Positions 1 to 9,279 of a stretch of 14,164 nt of DNA are shown one piece after another (position 1 is the stretch's first letter; the number at the start of each line of letters is the position of its first letter). The DNA lies in contig UZAN01045402.1 in the NCBI GenBank assembly GCA_900618425.1, forward strand, positions 17,594-31,757, in the 5' to 3' direction. Source of the stretch: Echinostoma caproni (taxonomy: Eukaryota > Platyhelminthes > Trematoda > Plagiorchiida > Echinostomatidae). The notes under the pieces were generated by a model, which had not been told where the DNA came from, searched no databases, and saw only the letters and a program-made list of their open reading frames with translations. The position numbers and the translations under genes are program-made.

Positions 1-41
<41 letters not shown>
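1..41. repeat. (AG)n microsatellite at window edge
   Basis: About twenty uninterrupted AG dinucleotides open the window and stop at a gtgcagttgt sequence. The left end is cut by the window, so the true length is unknown. It is a simple sequence repeat with no attached gene; I see no coding signal next to it. Confidence 0.97.
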
Positions 42-42
<1 letters not shown>

Positions 43-453
43 GCAGTTGTGCAACTGTGGCGAAATGGAATACAAGCAGAACTTATGGCAAAATGGACAC
101 GCACACCAAAGCCGATTCAAACTACCGTTTACTGAAAATCAACAAGGTAAACCAAATCAAGACCTGGAAGTGAATCAACGCGAAAACGAATAGTGAAAGA
201 CTACAGAAGTAAGGGAGGAATGCAGCTCACATAACTCAGACTCCTCTATAGCTGAAATCAAAATAGAATGGGGAGGACACAAATCGTGGAGGCTGAGATC
301 ACGAATCTGCTCGTGGCACACTTATCGGCATCACAAGGTCATGTATTATAGTTGTGTGCCCACCGAACGCGCGTTCCACTCAACACTGGCTGCCTTACAC
401 AAGCTACTCTGATTGGGTGCGGAGATGGGGGACAAGTTTGACTTAATGTTTTC

Positions 454-579
454 TCAAAGGTTATTCGTCGTGTATATGGCAAACGAAACGTGGACTGAAA
501 AGCTAGGAAGCACCGGATAGCTGTTTCGACCTGTTTGGGTCTCATCAGTAGTGCCATATACACGACGAATAACCTTTGA
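454..579. repeat. Perfect 28-bp inverted repeat, 70-bp spacer
   Basis: The arms are 454-481 and 552-579 and are exact reverse complements; the inner ends read TATATGGCA and TGCCATATA. Outside the perfect arms complementarity continues weakly: a cccccatc-like block near 424-431 is partly matched near 590-600, as if a longer inverted repeat had decayed. A transcript of either strand could form a long hairpin. The spacer plus the start of the right arm contains a hammerhead ribozyme core on the minus strand. This could be the remnant of a small mobile element or satellite monomer in head-to-head arrangement; the arms could also be terminal repeats of a miniature element. No transposase is present. 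Confidence 0.95.
510..555 (-). ncRNA. Hammerhead ribozyme, type I, schistosome S-alpha-like, partly decayed
   Basis: Read on the minus strand from 555 to 510. Stem I 5' strand is GGCACUA (555-549), followed by the invariant box CUGAUGA (548-542). Stem II is GACC (541-538) and GGUC (531-528) closed by loop CAAACA. The second invariant box GAAA is at 527-524. A very short stem III pairs ACAG (524-521) with CUAU (520-517), with one C/A mismatch. The cleavage triplet AUC ends at 516, so the scissile bond would lie between 516 and 515. The stem I 3' strand is CGGUGC (515-510), pairing GCAC with GUGC plus a G/U wobble and a C/A mismatch next to the core. Hammerheads self-cleave RNA and process multimeric satellite or retrotransposon transcripts. 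From memory, the schistosome satellite ribozyme has the same box, loop CAAAUA and stem II GUCC/GGAC, so stem II here differs by a compensated pair. All catalytic-box bases are intact. The two mismatches look like transition decay, so activity is uncertain. Confidence 0.85.
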
Positions 580-2660
580 AATCAACTCAAATCCTCCATC
601 ACTCACTTGATAATGTTTTCTGTCAATTTATCGATTCTTTTCGTATCTGTTAACATTTGGTTAAATCGCATTAACGAAGTGACACTTATTTTCCGCTCTC
701 TCATTTTCAACATTTATTCCTCCGCTTCAGAGGTCAACAATCATTTTGAAGATCCTGTGCAAAAAAATCCGAGAACAGATACATACTCATGATTATGACC
801 TTCTATAAAAGATCGGTTGTTTCGTTGTTGACTTTGCTTCACCACCGTCATAGTCACCACTTCGCAGCTGGGAAGAAGGTTATAGATGAAATAGAAGTCA
901 TGCCATGCAAGACCCATACCCTGTTCACACGGCCTTGAAGGTACCATACCCAGCCAGGATGGGATATGGGCTGGCGGTGGTTCAACTGTGTGCGATGACG
1001 CGATAGTATGGGTTAACTATAAATTCAGTCGGCATAGAATGGGTTGTACTTTTCGAAGAGACACCGTGATTTTTTATTCTCTTAATAGTTTCAATGGCAA
1101 AAAAGTTTCGTGGTTGTATGATTTGATCGGTTCATCAGGAGACTGGGTTTGACAGTTCAGTTTAGTACAGAAAGAAACAACCAGTTAACAAGACCATACT
1201 AACATTTTTTCGTATAAAAAGCAAGTGTAAACACTAAGAGACCCAGTTCACCGAATTCATCTTCCAAGTTGACTGTCGCAGTACACAACGTGAACAGACG
1301 TGATGTACACGAAGACTATGAAAACCGAATGCTCAGTAGTGAACTGTGTTATTTTGGGAGACAGGCAAATACGGTAAAACTTCGACTGATTGATCCGCTG
1401 ACAGTGGAGAGTCGAGGTCTTATCTCACATGAAAAAACACGAGCTGCCCGAAATGACCTGAAAGTGTAGGATAGACATTCTGTTGCCACGATCCCAATGC
1501 AGACAACAATCGATTGACAACAGATCAATAATTTTGGGTAAGTGTCTTAATTTTCAACAGCAAATGTTAGGGGTTATCAGTTTATTTACCGATAGGTCGA
1601 TCAGCCTCCCAGCTGTTTCATGTGGACTTCAGGTTCCAGTAATCAGTCCACTTTGTACCACGCCCATGGGCTAATCGATTTCTCAGTGCAGTCGAGCATA
1701 CAACTCAGTCCCATACTCTCAGTACAATCAAAAACCGTTTATCGGCGTCGTGGTAAGATAGTCAACGAAAATCTTCTCAAGATATCAATGAAAACGAGAA
1801 GAAAGCTATATTTGTATCCATTCCCAAAGGGATCGACTATTAATACCGTCCATTCCACTCAGGGGTGTGTCACAGTAAAACTATTGCGATCGGTGAGTCA
1901 AATCATCCCACAGAGCGAATGGGACCAAAATTTGCGTAGCCTTCTCTGGTAATGAAGCCGATTTGTTTTTTCCTTCAACAATTTGAATAAACATCCTGAC
2001 GCGCTCAGCTGAAATAAATTGTAATCTACAAACAGAATGTTTAAGCGAATACCGTGCACGTATTCCGCCGAGTCCCAAACTACTAAATTTCACTGAGATA
2101 ATTTTATGGCTTCTCCCTGCGTAAAACAATGTGGTAGGGATAATCGGCCCAACAATAGTTGGTAGACCCACAACCACCGGTAGAACTACAGTCAAATGAT
2201 GAGAAAAGAAAACAGTACTGATCACATGCCGTATCGAACAACAAATGCCATGCGCAAAACTCCCACAAGATCAGGTACATGAAAAGGGTACAAATAGATC
2301 ACCAGTGTGAGACACATTATCACACATCTACCACATGTTTTGCTTGAATTTTCCCCCTCGTGGCAAGTTAAAGCAATGCTTTGCTACTACCGTGATTCAG
2401 CAGATTCTATTGCAAAAAATAGCGAAATACACAGAACAATGTGCAAATCGGAGGGACAAAAGGAGTTAGTACGTGAACCTAATTGATATTTACCCATCTA
2501 AAACCATCAGGTGAGGTCTGAGGTTTTGACTGACCCCATTCAAGCTATCCGACGTCACGGATAAGATTCATTAAATTTAAAGTGCCAGTTCAAACTACAC
2601 ATATCATCCAGCAGAACGAGGAACCCAAAAGTCTCCAGGAGGTTTACCGGCAATCACGGC
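580..2660. other. No recognisable gene; unassigned sequence
   Basis: All six frames are broken by frequent stops. The longest open stretch on the plus strand (about 1239-1469, 76 codons, no ATG at its head) reads as a fairly polar peptide ending in RAARNDLKV, but I recognise no family and see no convincing splice sites. A minus-strand open stretch at 1881-2225 is hydrophobic in a way that suggests chance. There is no tandem repeat, no tRNA-like fold that I can support and no retrotransposon motif. It is best read as intergenic or distal intronic DNA. Confidence 0.5.
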
Positions 2661-2669
2661 CCACTGAAC

Positions 2670-3565
2670 AATTTTTATCACAAAGTGATTTACAGCAAAC
2701 GGGGGTGGACCCCATGGTCAATGGCATACTGTAAGGGGAAGGTATGCAGAGGAGCATTCCGATGAGAACCTATTTGTTAATCCTTAGTTTTGAAAAGATT
2801 ATAAGAAGATTGAATTGATTATAAGAAGTTGAAAACGCGGAGAAGGGAAGTGTTCTACAATTTGCGGTTTTAGGGGGAAAAAGACTGGAAAGCAGAGGTT
2901 TGAAATCTGGGGACAGAAACTCGTTAAGGGTAACTGCCCGCTTGGAGAAGAGATGAATGAGAAAACGCCACAGGGAGGGTAACCGCTGAAGCGAGTTCAG
3001 AATAGCAGAAACTAAAATACTAAGAATGGTAAAGAGATAACGAAGCAACTGCCCGGTGATGGGAAGGCGACAGCAAGCTTGAAGTAAAAGACGATTCGGC
3101 GATCAGCCGGAGGGCCTTACGCTGAACACGGTAGAGGAGAGAAAGAACGGAATATGAAACTCCACCCTATACACGACTGCAATATTCGGGAACCGGGCGG
3201 ATTCGAGCTTTGTAAAAGAACCTAGTGCTTGGGCGTCAAGAGGCGCTTTGCACGGAATAGAAGGTACTTTGCGTGCAGACGAGTGTGGAAATAAAAGAGG
3301 GCTAACAGAAAAAAAAATTTATAGATAAACCCAACAGGGAGAGAGTTTGTAGAACGAAGGGTCAGCTAGTCAAAATCAATTGAGGGGAATAAGGGGAACG
3401 TTTGAGAGACGGAGAGGGGAGAAGTTTTTAAAGCATTGAAACATGGTTGATAGAACGCCATGTAGAGATAAGTCCAAGATTGGAGGCCAGAGAAGCACTA
3501 ATGACATTACTAACGTGATCGATGAGGAACAATCAGCATGGACTGTTCACTTTTGAATATATCCT
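2670..3565 (-). mobile_element. Decayed CR1/Jockey-like non-LTR retrotransposon, 3' part
   Basis: Minus-strand translation, switching frame, gives the conserved region that follows the reverse transcriptase in CR1/Jockey-type LINEs. In order: STWRSINHV (about 3490-3460), LLFRAKRLLTPK (about 3260-3222), YKARIRPVPEYCS (3214-3176), VQRKALRLIAES (3127-3092), HHRAVASLSLYHS (3061-3023), CYSELASAV, then SVPRFQTSAFQS and a final FSTSYN...LRINK block ending in a stop at 2772-2770. In-frame stops and at least three frame changes show it is dead. The endonuclease and the catalytic palm of the reverse transcriptase are absent, so the copy is 5'-truncated, as is usual for LINEs. About 100 bases of 3' UTR follow to about 2670, ending in an ATAAAAA-like tail. 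It lies on the same strand as the MAP7-like gene, either in a downstream intron or between genes. Confidence 0.8.
2671..2769 (-). other. Retrotransposon 3' UTR with terminal hairpin
   Basis: On the minus strand this runs from the stop codon of the LINE relic through a GGGGTCCACCCCCGTTTGCTGT-like block (about 2713-2693), then a TCAC-TTT-GTGA hairpin (2688-2678) and an ATAAAAA tail. A second copy of the same module lies at the right edge of the window. Position and conservation fit the 3'-terminal structure by which a LINE reverse transcriptase recognises its own RNA; that role is inferred. Confidence 0.6.
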
Positions 3566-4280
3566 ATCAGTAGGTTTTTGAAGAGCTTGAAGCACTGAAG
3601 AAGCTCAATTGTGAACACAACATGCTACGATCACTGATATCTGTGGGGTTCAGGCGCTCGGTTAGATGCTTAGGTTGTGGGTAGCACTTTAGGATGATGT
3701 ATTTGTGTTAGTTCATTCGATTTGTGCAGGTTTGTTTATTTAGTCCTGTACCAAACCTAGAGAGGTCGACAACTGGACTTGATGCTTTCGGTTCGAATGG
3801 TTTAGAAAAACTGACAACTCAAAAACGGCTATCTGGAACTCCTACACGTACCAGTCACAAGTGTGAATTAAACGCTGAAATTGGGTAAATCTCTATGGCC
3901 CTAGAAGAACACTTAGGTATATCATGTGAGTGCCCACCAAGACTCCGATAATGAGTGAACATTCTGATACCTCATGGAACTTTATTTGCATTGCAATCAC
4001 TAATTGAGTTATGACATTTTGCAACAGATGTCAAATTAGATCAAATTAAATTTAACGGACAATTTAGGTCCTGTTGCGTACTTCTGATGATTGGAATTAA
4101 AAAGATGGTCTAAACAACATTACTGATAAAAAGCAGTGTGCCAGAACGCTAAAATGGTCAGAATCGAGAGGCTGATTCTAAATTATGGTAATTAAAAATT
4201 TGTGCCTGCTGAAGGTGTACCGGTATCTAGTCGTTGTTTTCCAACGTGAAATCGAAGAAGATTAATTATGGTTGACCTAC
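3566..4280. other. No gene seen; probable intron or 3' flank of MAP7-like gene
   Basis: I see no open frame of note, no repeat and no retrotransposon motif in this stretch. It directly follows a plausible GT splice donor on the minus strand (at 4280-4279), so it is probably the start of an intron whose next exon lies further left or outside the window. Confidence 0.45.
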
Positions 4281-4487
4281 CGGTTGGTGCCTTAAACTGA
4301 GTGGATGTCGGTCGCGCCTTAGTCTCGGTTGTAGATTCTATGGGTTTTGTGGCCTTCTCGCGGCTCTTGATGTCCCGAGCTAAGCGATCAAATACACCAC
4401 TCGTCGACTCTGGTCGTCGGGAAAGGGTATCGACAGAAATGGAACGCACCGAGCCGATAGCCGAGCTGTTGCTGGAACTGGATGATG
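4281..4487 (-). CDS. Candidate downstream exon, probably of the MAP7-like gene
   Basis: A 207-base open block on the minus strand, bounded by a pyrimidine-rich acceptor (ttcttgttctctaatatgtccag, split at 4488) and a donor ACCG/GTAGGT at 4281. It encodes a serine-rich start, then SISVDTLSRRPE, VFDRLARDIKSREKATKP and ETKARPTSTQF: a polar, charged, disordered-looking linker. It enters in phase 1 (two bases complete a codon) and leaves in phase 1. The incoming phase matches the donors of both the 4825-4970 and the 6767-7343 exons. Such linkers are usual between the N-terminal coiled coil and the C-terminal domain of MAP7 proteins, but this block has no diagnostic motif. It could belong to a different minus-strand gene. 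Confidence 0.5.
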
Positions 4488-4824
4488 CTGGACATATTAG
4501 AGAACAAGAAGATACGATGAATTGAACGACGGGAGTTGATACACTGTAAAGACATTTATGATGATGAAAACTGGCATGATGAAAAGATATACGAAAATCA
4601 AAACTACTGAGACTCTGAGGGAATGACAATACCACGTTACCGTATATCGTACCTTTTGCAGTCAGAGTTCTGCACATTCGTATAGCAGTGATTTGAAACA
4701 GAACCTGGCCCGAGGGGATCAGACGACAGTCTATTTTCGAGATCACCACGATTAGAATGAAATCGATCGCAGAGACAATGTGTAAAGAGCGAACAAAACG
4801 ATGAAGACCTTTAGAACAGCTTAC

Positions 4825-4970
4825 TTGGTCTCATTGGCTTTATATCGGAGTGCGATGCTGAGCCACTTGGAACACGGGGAGGACGACCCAACTTGTGACA
4901 ATCCTGAGAAGAGTTTGAACGACCGGGTACTATTTTGGAGGGACGAAACGAAATAAGAGAATTACTTTTA
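4825..4970 (-). CDS. Candidate 146-base exon, minus strand
   Basis: An open block with a strong pyrimidine-rich acceptor (ttcttccgctcattcaatactcctgtcag, ending at 4971) and a near-consensus donor CCAA/GTAAGC at 4825. It encodes SLISFRPSKIVPGRSN, then HKLGRPPRVPSG and SDIKPMRPS: basic, proline- and serine-rich, with no domain. The outgoing phase 1 fits the next exon on the left (4487). The incoming phase is 2, which does not fit the favoured donor of the exon at 6767, so an intervening exon, a different donor or alternative splicing would be needed. If real, it adds linker sequence to the MAP7-like protein. Confidence 0.42.
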
Positions 4971-6766
4971 CTGACAGGAGTATTGAATGAGCGGAAGAAA
5001 AACACCGAAAAGCGGATCGTGCAATTATAAGTATCGGTGGCTGTTTGTTTTGTTCTGTTCCTTTTTGGACTTGTGCATGCAGGAGCAAATACAATGAAAA
5101 CCAAATGGTTTCGCAGAAAATCAGGAGACAAGCTATAGGATGAAAAAGCAGTGGATCGCAACGGGCACACATTAGATTAGGAAGACAAAATTTCACCCGA
5201 GTGAAAGAAATTAAACTCATGCACGTACGTAGAATCAACTAGATACTTTGCGAGAGCACCTCCATTATTGTGATGCGAAAATCAATGAGGGAGGAGGACG
5301 CCAGATGACAAATGCACGTAAACGGGACACTGGACAGGAATTGTGAGGTTACCCCATCCAGTCGAAAAACGGAAACTCAAACCATGAAGAAATTCCAGGA
5401 TTACCCGTGAGAACGAGCAAGTAATAGACAGAGGGTTTCAGACACTAGGCTCTGGATAACTCCTGTGCCGCTTATCTGCTGCTCGAATTGGTCAACCCAA
5501 TTATAAGACATTTCACATGACGATTGGGTGTGGTTCGGTAAATACAACACACTCATGGATCAGGACACCGGAAAGGTAGGCGCCGCCTAAACGAAACGAA
5601 CAGAAGCGATGAGTCACCGACCAACTGACTGATCACTCCACGACGAGGGAACAAATAATTCGGGTTTAAACTAGACGGAACTGCTGAGATTCACAAACTA
5701 TGCCCGGAATAGACGAAAATAGGTAGGCCTAAATGGCAATATATGTGCTCCGAATAGGTCGACTAAATGAGTAACCTAAGGCACGGGACATAGGTATGTG
5801 AAACATTGAGTCGTGGGAACAACAAATAGACCACGATTCATTTACTGAGGGGTTTTACCGTAGCGGGCGTGACTACAGTTTGGGATAACAGTCTCGTAAG
5901 CGTCGCAATTGCCAACAAATACGTCGCAGAAAAAGGGAGTCAACGCGTCAAGTAGTGAACACCAGACGTTACCATTTTGACAGTTTTAACACGGGAAAGC
6001 ATGCTAAGTTTAGGCACGTTGTGTGAAAGAGAATGCGAACGAAAGTACGAAACGAAAGGCCATTTTGAAGGCACCAGTATTGTCAACTTTGATGGTAAAC
6101 AAGGAATGCATGACAAATGTAATTTTGTCAAACGAACTATGATCATGGCCACCCGACTAACTGAATTCTGTAGCATGAGAAACCGATGCCACACGGAGCA
6201 TTAAGACAGAGCCAGTTTAGTTTTGTGATGTAAGGCACCGATAGTATTTTTCCTTGAATGATATTTTAGTTGGCGTTTACTTTAACCCATTGATTTTTAC
6301 CATCAACCGCGAATGAAATTGATAATCATCACCGTAAAGCACTATCTCAATCAGTTTGTGATGAGCCCGGCACGCGCACCAACCAGGAAGGCAAAGCTCG
6401 AAAACAAAAAAACGGAAAATACCGATAAAAAGAAACGAGACAATACTCTATTACGATGACATGCGTGTTTTGATAATCGTCATAAGGCGAAGGTGCATGC
6501 GATCTGAGAACCCGGTTAGGTAGGAGCAATAAGCGGCGTGTTTGTGCTCTCGGGTTGAGGTTGATCGAAGCGTCTACACTGTAATCAGGCACGTAGGTAA
6601 AGAAACACACACAAGCACAGACGTGGGATTTCACGAAGCACAGGCACAGCATGCAACACTAATGTCCGGGTTTGGGAGGGATGCTGAGCACAAGACCAAC
6701 CTTCGTCTGATCTCGGAGGCTCCACAATGTTTGGGGCACCCAACTGGCCTCGGACAACTGGTTTAC
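4971..6766. other. Probable large intron; no gene recognised
   Basis: This stretch lies between candidate exons of the minus-strand gene. It begins on the minus strand with the donor CTG/GTAAAC at 6766. Open stretches near 5940-6204 occur on both strands but match nothing I know, and I see no retrotransposon motif or tandem repeat. A possible small exon following an acceptor at about 6578 (cctgattacag) is open for only about 20-45 codons depending on frame and is not called. Confidence 0.45.
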
Positions 6767-7343
6767 CAGAGTCTGTCGAGGAATCATGAGAGTCGATACG
6801 GGTACTAGTCCCCATCGTCTCGGATTTTTTCTGGGTTGTTGTTGCTCGATGCGATCGAGCCAAGGAAGCTTTAGTAGGACGCGTAAGTGGTGCATGGGCC
6901 GAGATGGCTCGTCGTAATTTAGCAATTGAACCATTCTGTTTAGCACGAGTCTGTCGGTTAGCCAAAAAAGTGATAGCCGAAGCCGTTTGTGACACATGTT
7001 CGTTATGATCTATCAAACGCATGTAGTGGGGCAAGGCAGAACTGGTGAGGAAACACCCACTATGTCGTCCGGTTAGGTAACTAGCTAGTCGAGCTTCAAA
7101 AGCCTGTTGTAAACGTAAAGCAGCTGGACTGGGTTGCGTACATATAGAACGTGGGGCACTGCTTCCAAAGGCCACCACACATGACGTGGTCATCAACTGG
7201 TTGGGATTGCGCGCAGAACCCAATGATGGAGATGCGCTGGCGGTGCGCCCAAACGCCATGTTCGGCTCCGTGACCCGACGGCGAGGATTCTGAACGGAAC
7301 CATCTCGGGCACGCGAACGTTCACGTATTCCTTCAATTCGTGC
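6767..7343 (-). CDS. MAP7/ensconsin-like protein, exon with AFGSSxPR motif
   Basis: A 577-base exon on the minus strand. The acceptor is ttttattttttag/GCA (7344) and the donor is TCTG/GTAAAC (6767). It continues the charged helix of the preceding exon in phase 0 with ARIEGIRERSRARDGS, then an S/P/R-rich linker and VVAFGSSAPRS (7172-7149). From memory, MAP7/ensconsin proteins carry a closely similar arrangement: the end of the N-terminal microtubule-binding coiled coil, a short basic linker and an FAFGSSTPR-type motif. Further on, ASAITFLANRQTRAKQNGS resembles the conserved short block seen after it in that family. The end, LARSHRATTTQKKSET and DSHDSSTDSG, looks disordered. MAP7 proteins bind the microtubule lattice and recruit kinesin-1. 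The open frame runs on past the donor to about 6585, so a read-through isoform is possible. The insertion between the helix and the AFGSS motif is longer than I recall for insect or vertebrate forms. Confidence 0.68.
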
Positions 7344-8055
7344 CTAAAAAATAAAATGTGTATTGAAAATAAATACATACGATATGAAGATACAGACATG
7401 GTGAAAAAAACCGGTCGTCAATTGCAAAGCAATTTTTCGACCTGTGGCAGCCGATTTAAATTTCACCGTTGGCATAACTCATGCTCGTCAGTCAGGAATA
7501 ACAATGCATATTTCTCGGATCATTGTTGGTACAGTAAACCTTCGACCTGATGTGACTTAAAACAGCAAATGTACCCTAATCATATGCATTGTGAACCCTT
7601 GAGAAGTGTAATGTACAATATACTAATACAGAACTACTGTCTTATCGTCTTCTCCTTCCGTCTAACTTTCACTTACTGAGTACATGTGACGATAAAAACA
7701 ACTTTCAGAAAGGGGAAAGCTGCCAATCAAAGGGTTATCATACGTGGAAAATAAATAAGTTAGGCTACAGTGGTAGGACTCGATAATTTGGCAAACTTAA
7801 CTTCTTGGCCAACATCAATCCAAATCTCGGGAGTTCAAATGACGGTCCATTTTTTAGTATCATTCTGTTTTACGTGCTTTAACCGAATGTGTCAAACAAA
7901 TCACAGTACAACAATCTTTATGACAAAGAAATGGCCCTCAGGCTATGCTTCTGAACCAAAGGCATTTCCATTTTGATCGCAGAATTCCTGTTGTTTTTAC
8001 ATGGGTCGAAAGGTCGTATTGGCATGGAACCTTGAGGAAAAACTAACAAACATAC
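7344..8055 (-). other. Phase-0 intron of MAP7-like gene
   Basis: A 712-base intron with donor AAG/GTATGT at 8055 and a T-rich acceptor ending in TTTTTTAG at 7344. Both flanking exons are open in the joined frame (ELSNK joined to ARIEG), which is the main support for the gene model. I see nothing else inside. Confidence 0.72.
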
Positions 8056-8351
8056 CTTGTTTGATAGCTCCAATTCTTTGCGTCTTTCAAGCACTAAGGC
8101 TCGTCGTGCTTCTTCACGTTGTTTCATTTCTTCAATCTTTCGTTTGCGTTCCTCTTGCGCTCTCATACGAACCAAGTCCGCTTGACGCTGAGATTCAATG
8201 AAGGCGGCATAACGCTGTTGTTGTTTTAGTTCTTCAGCAGCGCGCATGCGTTTTAGCCGTTCCTCAAGAGACACGCTGACCATAGATTGTGTTGTTGACG
8301 GGGCGCGATAGCCGTGAGAATCAGTTGCACTGGTCGGTCGAGTGGAGTCAG
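8056..8351 (-). CDS. MAP7/ensconsin-like protein, N-terminal coiled-coil exon
   Basis: A 296-base exon on the minus strand. The acceptor cttctttccaaaccctttgtag/CT is at 8352 and the donor AAG/GTATGT is at 8056. After about 22 disordered residues (STRPTSATDSHGYRAPS) comes a long, uninterrupted charged helix: SLEERLKRMRAAEELKQQQ, then RYAAFIESQRQADLVR, MRAQEERKRKIEEMKQREE and ARRALVLERRKELELSNK. Dense alternating E/K/R with A/L spacing is typical of a single-helix or coiled-coil microtubule-binding region, as in the MAP7 N-terminal domain. It is followed in frame by the AFGSSxPR exon, which is what makes MAP7 more likely than another charged coiled-coil protein. The ATG at 8283 lies inside the exon. 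The frame is open upstream of it as far as the acceptor, so I treat the ATG as internal. Incoming phase is 1, outgoing phase 0. Confidence 0.72.
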
Positions 8352-8856
8352 CTACAAAGGGTTTGGAAAGAAGTCACACAGGATTTACGCTTAAATTGGA
8401 AGGTAGTGGGAAAACATCCAAGTTGATAAAGCCATGTTTTGACTCACTTGTGTCCCCATTGCTCAATAAGTCCAATCCGTTCACTGAAACAGAACATGGT
8501 AGAATTTTAGAAAAGACGATTATACAAGCTGACTGTAGTAATGTGACGGTTTAATAGCATAACACAGCAAGTTCGGTGAAGTAAACACGAAAGCTGCCCT
8601 AGTGACACGACCTTTATGTATCAAGACAACTTTGACTGGCACGCCGCCCTTCGGATATCACTCAGCGTTTTACCAGTAATGCCAAAACATCAGGTTATAG
8701 GATTTTTGAAGCCGAAATTCCGTATTAACTTAAGTGCGTTTAGTGTCCGCACATTATCAGATCGGTCCACAAGTTGCCTGAGCTAGAAACCCTGAAACAT
8801 TCAATTTAGACGTATGTTGTCTCAGAAACACGCATACAATACCCTGCTTCAATCAC
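8352..8856 (-). other. Probable intron of MAP7-like gene
   Basis: This stretch lies upstream of the coiled-coil exon and ends in the pyrimidine-rich acceptor at 8352. No coding or repeat signal is seen inside. A plus-strand open stretch at 8342-8554 overlaps the exon boundary and looks like chance. Confidence 0.45.
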
Positions 8857-8988
8857 CTCCTTGCGTCCTGCAGAACCAACATTATCCTCACGCTTTACTC
8901 GTGTGTCAAGCGATTTGGCATCCGAAGCTCGCAGCGTTTCTGGTGTTGGGATTGCGCTAAGTACTGAGGCTGGACGCTCGCTTCTTGA
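8857..8988 (-). CDS. Possible upstream exon of MAP7-like gene
   Basis: A minus-strand open block that reads SERPASVLSAIPTPETLRAS followed by DAKSLDTRVKREDNVGSAG and RKE: polar and disordered, like a linker before the coiled coil. A possible acceptor (cgaatccag at 8989) and donor (GAG/GTGATT at 8857) bound it, but neither is strong. The donor phase (0) does not fit the phase-1 acceptor at 8352; a phase-2 donor at GCAGG/GTATTG would instead fit a weaker internal acceptor. The coding impression comes only from composition and an open frame of about 45 codons. No start codon of the gene is identified. Confidence 0.3.
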
Positions 8989-9279
8989 CTGGATTCGTCA
9001 GTAACCGAATGTGCGCCGTACGTCTCCACGGTTCAGTACGGGTCGAAAGCTACCGAATGAAGCGTCGGCGCTCATTCGTCGTATCGATGCATGCACCGAC
9101 CGATTGCAGTAAACCTGAGATCGAGGGTGAATTCTACAAGGATCTTCCCCTATTACTCCAAGAGTTCGATCAATGAAAGTCATACTAGTTAGTGGCTTAC
9201 AATATTGCAACCTCTCCCTACTAATAGCCGAAGCCGAGACCAAGTTTACGGCACTTTTTTGCCTTAGTTCACAAAAAAG

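Noticed and set aside
200..251. Possible small minus-strand exon after a good pyrimidine-rich acceptor (cattctattttgatttcag) with a phase fitting the donor at 4281.
   Set aside because: Only about 16-23 codons, a poor donor and no motif; phase agreement happens by chance one time in three.
940..1000. A GGTTCAACTG block resembling a Pol III B box, with nearby CCAGCC/GGCTGG complementarity.
   Set aside because: No matching A box at the right distance, no cloverleaf and no tail; not enough for a tRNA or SINE call.
1085..1140. A second hammerhead-like pair of boxes on the minus strand: CUGAUGA near 1133 and GAAAC near 1105.
   Set aside because: The bases between them (ACCGAUC...ACCAC) cannot form stem II next to the boxes, and no cleavage triplet with a stem III follows.
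1239..1469. Plus-strand open stretch of about 76 codons with a polar composition.
   Set aside because: No ATG at its head, no recognised family and no clear splice sites; one such stretch is expected by chance in a window of this size.
5940..6204. Overlapping open stretches on both strands.
   Set aside because: Neither has a recognised motif, and both lie where an intron is expected.
6347..6652. Minus-strand open stretch after a possible acceptor at about 6578.
   Set aside because: Cysteine- and aromatic-rich reading unlike the flanking exons; no donor gives a phase that repairs the exon chain.
8998..9243. Minus-strand open stretch ahead of the possible 5' exon, considered as a further MAP7-like exon.
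   Set aside because: No convincing donor or phase links it to 8857-8988, and its composition does not match the neighbouring exons.
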